Positions 35,499 through 43,781 of a DNA stretch of 64,000 nt are shown piece after piece. The notes below the pieces were generated by a model. That model worked only from the letters and a program-made list of their open reading frames with translations, ran no database searches and had not been told where the DNA came from. Made by a program: the position numbers and the translations under genes. Each line of letters begins with the position of its first letter. Positions within the stretch are counted from its first letter, which is position 1. Source of the DNA: Thiemannella venezuelensis (GTDB taxonomy: Bacteria; Actinomycetota; Actinomycetes; Streptosporangiales; Streptosporangiaceae); NCBI RefSeq assembly GCF_014203605.1, contig NZ_JACHJJ010000004.1, positions 248,001 to 312,000 on the forward strand, given 5' to 3'.

Positions 35499-35618
35499 TG
35501 GTACAACCTGCATCGGCTGCACAGCAGTCTGGGCTACGTCAGCCCTGCCGCTTACGAGGCCGCTGTCGCGGCCTGACCACCACACCAAAGGTGTCCGTTA
35601 AAGCGGAACAAGCTCAGG
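35499..35618 (+). mobile_element. IS3-family transposase C-terminal scrap with element end
   Basis: Codons 35499-35576 read WYNLHRLHSSLGYVSPAAYE and then AAVAA-stop, the conserved end of IS3 OrfB transposases. About 15 nt later comes GTGTCCGTTAAAGCGG, typical of an IS3 terminal inverted repeat. Everything upstream in the transposase is missing. Confidence 0.7.
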
Positions 35619-35658
35619 GTCTCGGTTCGCACCGGACCCTTCGCCGTGCATGGATCGA

Positions 35659-36090
35659 TCACCGTTCGTAGAGGCGGTGGTACCACCATCCGTTGAAGGC
35701 TCCCGGCCACCGGCATGGTCGGGGGTCGGGGAGAGTACGGCGGTAGAACTCCTCGTCCAGTCTCGTCACGAGCCGCGAGAACTCCGCCCTGGCCGAGTGC
35801 CGGAGGCGCCGCAGGGCGTATTCCAGGGTGTCGCGGGCCTCTGTCGGATCGCAGCAGGGGCAGTCGGGTTCGGGCAGGTAGAGGTAGCGGCCGGGCCGGC
35901 GGAGGAACCGTCGATACTCGACGAAGGCCGCCGTGACGGACCCGGGTCCCAGATAGCGGTTCTGGAGTTCGATGCGGGCGATGGCCGCACTGGTCCGGCT
36001 GGACAGGCCGGGAATCCTGGAAGCTGGGCGGTACCTTCGGCGGTCCGCCCACGGGTGTACGCGCAGGGCGCCGGGCCGTCTACGCGGCAT
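35659..36090 (-). CDS. Hypothetical protein with CPCC motif
   Basis: The 143-residue basic, soluble product has PEPDCPCCDPTEARDTLEYA in the middle, then LRRLRHSARAEFSRLVTRLD, and ends WWYHRLYER. The CPCC pair may bind metal. Coding quality is good throughout. I do not recognise a characterised family. It lies between the IS3 scrap and the left end of the integrated element, so it belongs to the host chromosome side. The exact start is uncertain, because the first 30 residues are Arg/Pro-rich. Confidence 0.6.
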   Translation of the reverse strand: MPRRRPGALRVHPWADRRRYRPASRIPGLSSRTSAAIARIELQNRYLGPGSVTAAFVEYRRFLRRPGRYLYLPEPDCPCCDPTEARDTLEYALRRLRHSARAEFSRLVTRLDEEFYRRTLPDPRPCRWPGAFNGWWYHRLYER

Positions 36091-36322
36091 CGGCCTTTCT
36101 GATCGTCATGGTCTAGATGGTGCCATACCGGGATGTCACGGACCATGCCTGCGAAGGCCCGGAATGGTTCCGCGCAGTGCCGGAACCCCCGGCGCCACCG
36201 GGGAAAGCGGGGCCGCGGGAATTCCGCGACCAGTGGCGTACGGCTGCCTGCGGCGGCAGGGGAGGCCCGGGCCGGTGACATGGAAAAGACCAGGTCAGAC
36301 AGCGAATGACCTGGTCTCGGTT

Positions 36323-36365
36323 GCGCGCCCTGCAGGATTCGAACCTGCGACCGTCGGATTAGAAG
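36323..36365. repeat. Distal attachment site (att direct repeat)
   Basis: 43 bp identical to 43782-43824, covering the tRNA-Arg 3' end up to the anticodon loop. Here the rest of the tRNA is missing, as expected for the end distal to the integrase. The adjoining 36366-36560 is AT-richer and holds no gene. Confidence 0.9.
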
Positions 36366-36560
36366 AAAGATCATCTATGTGTTCGTCATGACTGTTCTGG
36401 GGTTCTGGCTGTCGCTTGATGATGTTTCGTCTCCGATCTATTCGGATTTGCTGCCGGGTTGTGCCCGGCGCTAATGATGGATTCCGGGGCATGCGAGCAC
36501 ACACCGAGCGCGTTGGACACGGCATTCGGATTTCCCGGGTGCGTGCATGATGTTCTGTGA

Positions 36561-37214
36561 TCACTCTGCTGGGCGACTGTGGTCCCAGGCAGTCGCGAAC
36601 AGGAGTAATGCGTAGTCGTACATCAAGCCAGGGCGGCGTGCGACAACGCATGGGGAGTTGCGACCGTGTTCTGTCTGCCGGTACATGGTCAGGTAGGCGA
36701 CGTTGTCGGTGATGACGATGCGATGCACGTTGGGCAGGTTATAGAACCTCAGCAAGACGTTTTCGTGATGGCGCGCCACCTCACTCACATACGCGGCATT
36801 GGTGCGTACCTGTTCAGTGAGTAGCCCAGGGGAGAAACCCAAATCCACACGACGTATCTCCGCCTCTCGTCTGGCGAGCCAGGAGTCAGAGCCGAGATCG
36901 ACATCGGGCAGGAGGACCTGGACAGATTCCAATCGCCTGCCCGCATCCTCCCAGACGCTGGCGAACCCATCGCGTGTCAGCTCGTTGCCGCGTCCCGCCA
37001 GAACGCGTACCCATCGTGCGCGCGCCAACTCGGCCGCCAGCTGCTGAGCGGCCAGTCGTTGGCGCGGAAAGACGTATCGGACTCCTAAACCAGTCACTCG
37101 GGACAGGAGCGCGACTGGCCATTGGCGGGAACGCGTGGAGAATGCCCAGCTTCCCGCGATGGTGAGCGCGGTCGCCAGAAGAGAACTCACCACCCCAAGC
37201 ACGAACGCATCCAC
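36561..37214 (-). CDS. TM-anchored cytoplasmic protein of unknown function (element cargo)
   Basis: The 217-residue product has one N-terminal membrane helix (residues about 4-25, FVLGVVSSLLATALTIAGSW) and then a soluble domain. Ordered motifs are WVRVLAGRGNELTRDGF, VQVLLPDVDLGSDSWLARRE, and LLRFYNLPNVHRIVITDNVA. The alternation of strands and helices with a late aromatic RFYN block recalls phospholipase-D-like or nucleotide-sensor folds, but no HKD motif is present. GTG 37214 follows GGAG by 7 nt. It is third in the operon, 42 nt after the phosphorylase-fold gene. Likely role is a membrane-linked sensor or effector, as inference. Confidence 0.75.
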   Translation of the reverse strand: MDAFVLGVVSSLLATALTIAGSWAFSTRSRQWPVALLSRVTGLGVRYVFPRQRLAAQQLAAELARARWVRVLAGRGNELTRDGFASVWEDAGRRLESVQVLLPDVDLGSDSWLARREAEIRRVDLGFSPGLLTEQVRTNAAYVSEVARHHENVLLRFYNLPNVHRIVITDNVAYLTMYRQTEHGRNSPCVVARRPGLMYDYALLLFATAWDHSRPAE

Positions 37215-37256
37215 GCCTGTCTCCTTCGTTGAAGGCCGGATAAGGGAGCTGAAGTC

Positions 37257-38147
37257 TCACACCCTGTCGACTCGGAGATAGGGAAGCAGGTTGCGTAGGA
37301 CCGTTGCCGCGTGTCGGGCGGCGATATCGTGGTAATCGTCGTTCTTGCGCGGACTGGCGTCATCGGAAATTCCGCGCACGACAATCCAGCCACGTACGGC
37401 CTGAGACCCGTCCTGCTCATGAAATGCCTGGGTGAGGCCACCAGCCTCCATGTCAACGGCGAGGATCTTGTCGTTGAAGGCTTTCAGGTATCGGATGATT
37501 TCCGACTCCGCATCCGCGATCACGGCGTCACCCGATCCGATCGGTCCAGCGTGCACTCGGTAGTCACGTGTGACGCCTTCGTCGTCGGTGATCTGGAATC
37601 TGGCCGGCTCACCGTAATCGGTGAAAAAAGAGTTGATGGCATGACCGACCGCGGATGGGGCTTCTCGCTCCTCACCTCTGCGCTTTCGCCCCTCTGGAGT
37701 CTCCTTGCGCAGGTCGTAGTAGACGACTCTGGTGGTCACGACGACATCGCCGAGAGCGGTGTCAGCGTGGATGCCACCACCGATCCCGGCCAGCACAATG
37801 ATGGCCGGGTTGTAGTGCCGCCGTAAGTGGTCGAAGGCCACGACGGTTGATCGCTGCCCCTGAGACAGGGCACGGATAGCGGCGACTCGAGTGACGGTAC
37901 CCCGGACGTTCACGGTTCCCTCGAAGAAGGGAAGATCGCCGGTCTGGGCGCGCTGCAGGTCCAGTACTGCGTGAACCGCGCTCGCCTCCTTGCCGAGGAT
38001 GGTGATCACTCCTACGTCGGCGCGTCTGGCGTGCAATCTCTTCTCTTGGTCACTTGCCGCTACGGTAACTTTCGCTCCGTGCCCGACCGCGGACTGGCTG
38101 ATCTCCATGGATCCTCCGTAATTAGCGATGCCACTGTTGCCGCTCAT
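37257..38147 (-). CDS. Nucleoside-phosphorylase/nucleosidase-fold protein with N-terminal SAVG peptide
   Basis: The 296-residue product has a PNP_UDP_1 domain from about residue 43. The glycine motif is GIGGGIHADTALGDVVV (121-137), the ribose-contacting Met233-Glu234 is in VDMEAGG, and the catalytic-type Asp262 is in GISDDAS, as in MTA/SAH nucleosidases. Residues 6-27 form a short motif (NYGGSMEI, QSAVG, AKV) that is repeated at the C-terminus of the upstream gene's product. Its ATG overlaps that gene's stop by ATGA. Phosphorylase-fold domains act as ATP nucleosidases in several anti-phage systems, so an effector role is plausible but unproven. Confidence 0.85.
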   Translation of the reverse strand: MSGNSGIANYGGSMEISQSAVGHGAKVTVAASDQEKRLHARRADVGVITILGKEASAVHAVLDLQRAQTGDLPFFEGTVNVRGTVTRVAAIRALSQGQRSTVVAFDHLRRHYNPAIIVLAGIGGGIHADTALGDVVVTTRVVYYDLRKETPEGRKRRGEEREAPSAVGHAINSFFTDYGEPARFQITDDEGVTRDYRVHAGPIGSGDAVIADAESEIIRYLKAFNDKILAVDMEAGGLTQAFHEQDGSQAVRGWIVVRGISDDASPRKNDDYHDIAARHAATVLRNLLPYLRVDRV

Positions 38148-39910
38148 TGCTGGTCTCCTTCATTTGTCGGAGCCTGTCCACTGCTCGTGTCGGACTCGCG
38201 AGTGTCTGCGCGGACCTGTGCGTTGGTACCTACCGCAGACTGTTTGATCTCGGTCTTCCCGCCCATGTTGAGCACGCCTGTGTTGATGATGCTGGTTGCC
38301 CTCTTCTTGAACGTGGAGGTGTCGATCTCTCGGGATTCGAGGAAGTCCTCGGTGGCCTTGAGCAGACGCTGTTCGATGAGCTTCATATGGTCATGAATCG
38401 TGACCTCGTCCAGTTGTGCGTGCTTCCATGGCGTGGATTTCTCCTCGCGGATGCTCACTTGGGCACCGATGGCCATCCCGCGTCGAGGTTTGAGCATGCG
38501 ATTTTTGCGGGCGCGCACAGCACCGATCAGGAGTAGGGGAGCTTCGGTGAGCCGCCATACGTCTGAGACTTCGGTAGGAAGGCTGAACAGTCCGCGCACC
38601 GTAGAGCGGATGACTGCGCTTGCGCCGCTCTCCGCGAAGCCGTTGAGCCACTGGTACTCGACGGGAGTGCGAGTCAGCGCGCAGGCGGCGAAATCGAGGC
38701 TGAGCGCTCGCCCCTTGACGGTTACTCGGAGGAAGACCGTGGTGACCAATTCACCGGTGGCGCTGGTGCTGATTTCCAGGAAGTGGTGAGATGTGTTGTA
38801 GGGATCGTCGATGGTCTTGTCGATCTCGCTCTGGCTCGGACGTTTCCTGAGCCACTCAGGGTGGGGCGGCACATCGGCTTCGGCGATATACAGCCGATCG
38901 TTGATTCTGAACCCGCGCAGCCCGTTTGGATCGTCGGGGTCCCCCATGGGTGTCATGGCCTTGTGCAGGTGAGCGATGAGTTCGTGAGCCTGGAAACGCG
39001 GTGTCGCGTGCTCCAGCTCCTCCATGGGCGTGTGCCCAGTGGGATTGTCTCTGGCGTTGAGTGATCGGAAGAGCTGGATGGTCAGTGGAGGAAGCCATCG
39101 GTGCACGAGTTCGCCGCTTCCTACGAACGGGCTCTGGTCTTCGTCAAGCAGTTCGAAGGTGAAGTCTCCTGGTTGCGTTTCAGGCTCTAGTGGCGAGGGT
39201 CTGCGATAGACCACATAAGGATGGGATTGCTGATCGTCGATCGTTTGTTGGCGAAGGGTGAGCTTCCGCGGCCGCAGCGACGCCGCCCGATGCATGTGAT
39301 TGAGACACCACTGCTGAACCGCGTGCCTGCCCCCCACCACGATGACGAGCAGCGACACGAGGAGCACCGTCGACTGCGTCATCTCGCTCAGTGGAACGCG
39401 GGAGAACCCGGCGACCATGAAGGGCATCAGGGACAGGACGGCGCATCCGAAGCCGCTGAGACGGAGAAGGCGTGTGTGCTGCCGTAGTTCGTCTGATTCA
39501 CTTCTCCACCGTGTTCGCCGCAGCCATCTGTCCATCGCGGCCTTGGCGTGGAGCGGAAGCACGACTCGAGTGCTCCTGGCCGCCAGACGGAAGAGGTACC
39601 AGAATCCGAGTCCGCTGACACCGGTGAGCGCGGCCGGCGGGTTGGTGGCGAAGCCGATTGCGAGTACTGCCAGGACGCATAGATGCTGTGCCGTCTCCAG
39701 GAACCATGCCCGCCATGCGTGCCTGACGACGGGGACGAGGTCGAAGCCGTAGGACGGAGCGACTAGGCGGCTCGTGTCGTTGTGCACGTGGCGAAGAATG
39801 ACGCGGCGAAAGTCGCGGTCGCGGTACGTGCCCGCGCACAGGTGTCGAGTGGAGGCATCTTCTCTGAAGGCGCCGCCGTGCTCATCTCGCGCCACCCAGG
39901 ATCGGACCAT
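38144..39910 (-). CDS. Four-helix membrane protein with large cytoplasmic domain and C-terminal SAVG peptide
   Basis: The 588-residue product has four predicted membrane helices (about 72-90, 92-112, 150-170 and 181-195). A soluble region of nearly 400 residues follows, of unknown fold (SHPYVVYRRPSPLEPETQP, HHFLEISTSATGELVTTVFL). It ends in a tail with NMGGKTEI, QSAVG and AQV (residues 548-566), matching the N-terminus of the next protein at 13 of 22 positions. ATG 39910 has a strong AGGAGG. It is first in the operon, from a near-consensus promoter. Probably the membrane sensor or scaffold of the cargo system, as inference. Confidence 0.8.
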   Translation of the reverse strand: MVRSWVARDEHGGAFREDASTRHLCAGTYRDRDFRRVILRHVHNDTSRLVAPSYGFDLVPVVRHAWRAWFLETAQHLCVLAVLAIGFATNPPAALTGVSGLGFWYLFRLAARSTRVVLPLHAKAAMDRWLRRTRWRSESDELRQHTRLLRLSGFGCAVLSLMPFMVAGFSRVPLSEMTQSTVLLVSLLVIVVGGRHAVQQWCLNHMHRAASLRPRKLTLRQQTIDDQQSHPYVVYRRPSPLEPETQPGDFTFELLDEDQSPFVGSGELVHRWLPPLTIQLFRSLNARDNPTGHTPMEELEHATPRFQAHELIAHLHKAMTPMGDPDDPNGLRGFRINDRLYIAEADVPPHPEWLRKRPSQSEIDKTIDDPYNTSHHFLEISTSATGELVTTVFLRVTVKGRALSLDFAACALTRTPVEYQWLNGFAESGASAVIRSTVRGLFSLPTEVSDVWRLTEAPLLLIGAVRARKNRMLKPRRGMAIGAQVSIREEKSTPWKHAQLDEVTIHDHMKLIEQRLLKATEDFLESREIDTSTFKKRATSIINTGVLNMGGKTEIKQSAVGTNAQVRADTRESDTSSGQAPTNEGDQQ

Positions 39911-39932
39911 GCCGTCCTCCTAGCCCAATTCA

Positions 39933-39990
39933 GGTCTAACTGACCATAAGCCGCCTACCGTTTTGAGTCAAGGTGACCTTTAGCTAGAGT
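39933..39990. promoter_or_regulatory. Overlapping divergent promoters with operator-like repeats
   Basis: Minus strand: TTGACT (39966-39971), 17-nt spacer, TATGGT (39943-39948), driving the three-gene operon. Plus strand: TTGAGT (39963-39968), 16-nt spacer, TAGAGT (39985-39990), ending 6 nt before GTG 39997 of the NUDIX-wHTH gene. The two -35 boxes overlap in TTGAGTCAA. AAGGTGACCTT (39970-39980) and GGTCTAACTGACC (39933-39945) are operator candidates at the two promoters. Confidence 0.7.
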
Positions 39991-39996
39991 GGCCTG

Positions 39997-40755
39997 GTGG
40001 TGGAAAGATCCGGTCGACGCCCAGCCGCGCCGGTTACTGTGACAGTGGATCTCGTGATCTTCACCGTCCGGCAGGACCAGCTCCAGGTTCTGCTGGTCGA
40101 ACGCGGCAATGAGCCATATCGGGGATCCGCTGCTTTGCCCGGAGGCTTCGTCCGCGACGGTGAAACCTTGGATGAGGCAGCACTACGAGAGCTCTTGGAG
40201 GAGACTGCGCTCGACGGACGCAGACTGCATCTGGAGCAGTTGCACGCTTACAGCGATCCGGAACGCGATCCGCGAGGCAGGGTCATCACGGTGGCATATC
40301 TGGCGCTCGGATCTGACCTGCCGTTCCCGGCTGCTGGCACGGATGCCGCGAGAGCGTACTGGACGCCGATCTCATCCGCCCTGGATGGCGGCATGGCGTT
40401 GGCCTTCGACCATGCAGCGATACTGCGCGACGGACTGGAAAGAGCGAGATCACAGCTTGAACATACGACGGTGGCGGCGGCTTTCTGCCCCGAACCGTTC
40501 ACCGTCGGCGATTTGCGTCGCATCTATGAAGCCGTGTGGGGATTCAAGCTCGATCCCAGCAACTTCCGTAGAAAGATGACCCGAGCAGAAGGGTTTCTCG
40601 AGCCCACGGGGGAGCGCCGCTTTCCTGAAGTTGGTCGCCCCGCAGCCCTCTATCGGAGAGGGTCCGCGTCGCTGTTGATACCGCCGTTGCTGCGATCGAG
40701 CGAGATTCCCCCCCTTTCAAATGATCAATCATCTATGGGAGTCAGGATAGTGTAG
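39997..40755 (+). CDS. NUDIX-winged-helix regulator (NrtR-like)
   Basis: The 252-residue product combines a NUDIX domain with a C-terminal winged helix (FTVGDLRRIYEAVWGFKLDP, then SNFRRKMTRAEGFLEPTG), the NrtR architecture. Such proteins sense ADP-ribose or related nucleotides and control NAD metabolism. The NUDIX box is nearly complete: G50, E56, R64, E65, E68, E69, with Ala where the family has Gly, so catalysis or ligand binding may persist. GTG 39997 is leaderless. It is divergent from the cargo operon with overlapping promoters and convergent with the second phosphorylase-fold gene, 10 nt away. Likely local repressor of the module. Confidence 0.85.
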   Translation: MVERSGRRPAAPVTVTVDLVIFTVRQDQLQVLLVERGNEPYRGSAALPGGFVRDGETLDEAALRELLEETALDGRRLHLEQLHAYSDPERDPRGRVITVAYLALGSDLPFPAAGTDAARAYWTPISSALDGGMALAFDHAAILRDGLERARSQLEHTTVAAAFCPEPFTVGDLRRIYEAVWGFKLDPSNFRRKMTRAEGFLEPTGERRFPEVGRPAALYRRGSASLLIPPLLRSSEIPPLSNDQSSMGVRIV

Positions 40756-40765
40756 TAAGAACGAA

Positions 40766-42202
40766 TCACCGACCTATCCTGCGAAAGGCTTGTAGTAGCC
40801 GAGCGCACATTTCTTCGGCAATATCTTGAGGGTTAGAAGCGAGGTGCGGGAAAGGGAGGACATCGTCGGCCGGTACGCGTACGGGTGTCGATGATATCCG
40901 AAGGGGGGCGCTCGTCCGGGGAAGGTCCGAGACGCGGCCTTCCGCGATTGCGAAGGTGCGTGTGAGGCCAACCGCGACGCCTACCTCCATGGAAATCGGC
41001 ACCTCCACTTTGGCAAGTAGCGTCAGCAGGGCTGTCAAGCGGCCGACGAGGTCTATCGGGTCGAGCACAGCACCCAGCATGTCCTTCGGTAGCGATTGCC
41101 AGGCGGAGCGCTGACCATCACGAGTGACCGCCAGTCCGCTTCCGGACGGTGCGATGACCATTGCGGGATCCTCAATCCTCAATCCCTCAGCTACTGCGAA
41201 TAGTTGCTCTGCTCGACCCAAGGCCGCAAGTTCGTTGTTGAGTGCGCTCAGCCTCCGGGCCTCCATCCGTAGGGTTTGATCGGCTGGAATGACGTGCAGT
41301 TCTATTGCGGCTGACATGCTTGAGTTCCCGAGGTTGAGTTCGGATAGCCAGAAGGTCGGTAAGGCTTCGTCCAGTGGCCTCCAGGTGGCCTTACCGTTCA
41401 TTTCGGAGTTTGATCCGGAATTATGTACCGGAGAGTTCGAGCGCATGGCATCCTCGGCTTCTGCCAGGTCTTTGAGGAATGCAGTGGCGAAAGCGGCGGC
41501 ATGGGATGCCGCCTGAGGTTGGAGTCCTTTTGCATCGCTGAGATGTTTCTCCCCGTCGGCCTTATCGCTGATCCCCCGAATTGTAAGGACAGGTAGCGAC
41601 GTGTTGAGGTGCGCTGCGATTCCAGCGCCAGCGCTTTCCATCTCAATGGCCGCCGCATCGTCATAGTTCTTCCGTAGCTGGACGGCGAGCGTTGAGCTAC
41701 GAGAATTGAGTACAACCTCGCCCGCCGCGATCGGCTTGAAATGCACTTTCGGATTAGCTGGTGAGGGTAGGAGAGTTGCCCACTCACCTCGCACATCTAC
41801 CATCCGTGCCACTTGTTCCAAAAAGTGTGCTGCACCCCAGCCGCGCGGCCTTGCCCGAAACTCCTCACTCTCCTCTTTCCCGCCGTGATAGCCGTGCACC
41901 CACGTCGCCACCACGACATCACCGAGGTCGATGTCGTCCTTGAGGCCTCCAGCAATGCCAACGACGAGCAACGCTCGCGGATTAAACGAGGTGATGGCTC
42001 GTTCAGCTAATACCGCAGTGTTCACATTCCCCTCGCCTGCCAGCATTATCACTACCTGCCAGGGTGTCCCGGGTATCATTCCCGTTTCGAAGGATGTGCC
42101 CTCCAGGTGCCATTGCTGCCGGAGGTCCATAAGTCGTGCGCGCATAGCCTTGTACTCCAGATTCATAGGAGTGATCACGACCACGGTTTTGTCCTTGCGC
42201 AC
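40766..42202 (-). CDS. Nucleoside-phosphorylase-fold protein with unfamiliar C-terminal domain
   Basis: The 478-residue product begins with a PNP_UDP_1 domain (residues about 5-248). VVVITPMNLEYKAMRARL opens it, followed by GIAGGLKDDIDLGDVVVAT, the Met188-Glu189 pair in AIEMESAGAG and Asp213 in GISDKAD. A linker rich in Ser/Asn leads to residues 271-478, for which I recognise no family (WRPLDEALPTFWLSELNLGN, LTLLAKVEVPISMEVGVAVG). This resembles effector-plus-sensor layouts. GTG 42202 has AGGTGA 8 nt upstream. Whether it makes MTA/SAH, adenosine or ATP its substrate cannot be judged. Confidence 0.85.
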   Translation of the reverse strand: MRKDKTVVVITPMNLEYKAMRARLMDLRQQWHLEGTSFETGMIPGTPWQVVIMLAGEGNVNTAVLAERAITSFNPRALLVVGIAGGLKDDIDLGDVVVATWVHGYHGGKEESEEFRARPRGWGAAHFLEQVARMVDVRGEWATLLPSPANPKVHFKPIAAGEVVLNSRSSTLAVQLRKNYDDAAAIEMESAGAGIAAHLNTSLPVLTIRGISDKADGEKHLSDAKGLQPQAASHAAAFATAFLKDLAEAEDAMRSNSPVHNSGSNSEMNGKATWRPLDEALPTFWLSELNLGNSSMSAAIELHVIPADQTLRMEARRLSALNNELAALGRAEQLFAVAEGLRIEDPAMVIAPSGSGLAVTRDGQRSAWQSLPKDMLGAVLDPIDLVGRLTALLTLLAKVEVPISMEVGVAVGLTRTFAIAEGRVSDLPRTSAPLRISSTPVRVPADDVLPFPHLASNPQDIAEEMCARLLQAFRRIGR

Positions 42203-42230
42203 ACTTCACCTGCTCTTCAGCGAGTGCCTA

Positions 42231-42267
42231 GGGGCCGCTAACTATCCTCTCATCGGGAAGCGGCCCC
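42231..42267. promoter_or_regulatory. Stem-loop upstream of the second phosphorylase-fold gene
   Basis: Arms GGGGCCGCT and AGCGGCCCC with a 19-nt loop, 29 nt before the GTG start on the minus strand. It could be an operator, an attenuator or an end of the integrase-side transcript. Confidence 0.35.
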
Positions 42268-42419
42268 TTGCGCCGTTGCGATGGTGGGTTTGACATCTTC
42301 CGCAGCAGGCGAAGCAGGGGGAATGGTAGGTAATGGGTGCTAGAGTTCGATTTTTCGTCGACTTCTGGCCTGGTTGAGGCGCCTGGCGCGATGCACATTG
42401 AAGGTGCGGAGGCGAGCAG

Positions 42420-43709
42420 ATGGCAAAGAACCACGTGAAGGTCAGCAGGCGATGCGGCTGTGTCGAATCCCGCACCGGACGCCAGCGCGGGGCGAACTGT
42501 CCACGTCTGCTGCAGGACGACGATCACGGCAGCTGGTACTTCGCGGTTCGGATACGGGGCCTGGACGGAGAGCGGCAGCGGGTCCGCCAGGGCGGGCATG
42601 TCGACCGTGAGGAAGCGGAGGCCGCCGGCAGAGCCTTGATCGCCGCCGACGGCGATGTCATGGGCGCCGGATGCACGGTGGGCCAGTGGTTGGCGCGGTG
42701 GCTGACGACCAAGACCGCTGCGCGGCCGTCGACCCGGCAGGGATATGCCACCCACCTCCGTCTTCACCTCATTCCGCACGTGGGCCGGATCCGCCTGCGG
42801 GCGCTGACGGTCCGGGACGTCAGCGGGATGCTCGCGGCCCTGGGGGCGCATCGCTCACCGGCGGGACACCGGTTGTCGCCGGCGACCGTGGTGCGCATCC
42901 ACGCCACGTTGCGGGCCGCGTTGAACGCGGCGGTGCGGGCCGGGCTGATTCCGACCAATCCCGCCACCGGAGCCGAGCTCCATCGACCCCGGCGGCCGCA
43001 TCCGGTGGTGTGGACCGCGGGGCGGACGGCTCGGTGGCGGCAGGAGGGGGAGCGTCCGGCGGTGGCGGTCTGGACCAAACGACAGCTTGCGATCTTCCTG
43101 ACCGGAGTGGCGCAGGATCACCTGTACGCCGCCTGGTGGCTGGCCGCGCTGCGCGGCCTGCGGCGCGGGGAGGTGGCTGGGCTGCGTTGGACGGACGTCG
43201 AGCTGGAGGCCGCGGAGTTGACCGTGGCTCAGCAGCGGGTGCACGCCGAAGGCCGGGTGGTGGTGTGCCCGCCCAAAAGCGCCGCCAGTTGCCGGGTGGT
43301 GGCCCTGGACAAGGAGACGGTGCGGGTGCTGACCTGTCACCGGGAGCGCCAGGAGCAGCAGGGCGAGGCCGCGGGACCGCGCTGGAAGGAATCGGGGTAT
43401 GTATTCACCACGACCGAGGGGGCACCGTTGCGGCCGGACTACCTCACGGGTCGGTTCCGCAGACTGGTGACGGCCTCGGGGCTTCCCCCGATCCGGCTGC
43501 ACGATCTGCGGCACGGCGCCGCGACACTGGTGCTGGCGGCGCACACCGATCTCAAGGTGGTCCAGGCGATGCTCGGGCATGCCAGCATCGTGCTCACCGC
43601 CGACACCTATGTCTCGGTGCTACCGGTGATCGCCCACGAGGCGGCTCAGGAGACGGCTCGGCTGGTGCTGACCGCCGCGGCGGCTCTCGGCCGTGATCGG
43701 AGAGTCTGA
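42420..43709 (+). CDS. Tyrosine integrase
   Basis: Site-specific recombinase of 429 residues, complete. An N-terminal Cys-containing segment (RRCGCVESRTGRQRGANCPR) resembles the zinc/arm-binding heads of actinomycete element integrases. The SAM-like core-binding domain follows (TVGQWLARWLTTKTAARPST), then the catalytic domain with Arg248 (GLRRGE), His361 and Arg364 (HDLRH), His387 (LGHASI) and Tyr397 (DTYVSV). It lies 73 nt from the tRNA-Arg 3' end and points toward it. It should recombine the 43-bp repeats. No excisionase-like small gene is apparent beside it. Confidence 0.92.
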   Translation: MAKNHVKVSRRCGCVESRTGRQRGANCPRLLQDDDHGSWYFAVRIRGLDGERQRVRQGGHVDREEAEAAGRALIAADGDVMGAGCTVGQWLARWLTTKTAARPSTRQGYATHLRLHLIPHVGRIRLRALTVRDVSGMLAALGAHRSPAGHRLSPATVVRIHATLRAALNAAVRAGLIPTNPATGAELHRPRRPHPVVWTAGRTARWRQEGERPAVAVWTKRQLAIFLTGVAQDHLYAAWWLAALRGLRRGEVAGLRWTDVELEAAELTVAQQRVHAEGRVVVCPPKSAASCRVVALDKETVRVLTCHRERQEQQGEAAGPRWKESGYVFTTTEGAPLRPDYLTGRFRRLVTASGLPPIRLHDLRHGAATLVLAAHTDLKVVQAMLGHASIVLTADTYVSVLPVIAHEAAQETARLVLTAAAALGRDRRV

Positions 43710-43781
43710 CTCACATCTGCCCCAGGCCAGCCCCACATCGTGGCGGTTTGCGGGCACGGCGAAAGTTTCCGCAGGTCAAAA

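Noticed and set aside
42231-42267. Riboswitch before the second phosphorylase-fold gene
   Set aside because: Only a simple 9-bp stem with a long loop; no conserved riboswitch core is visible.
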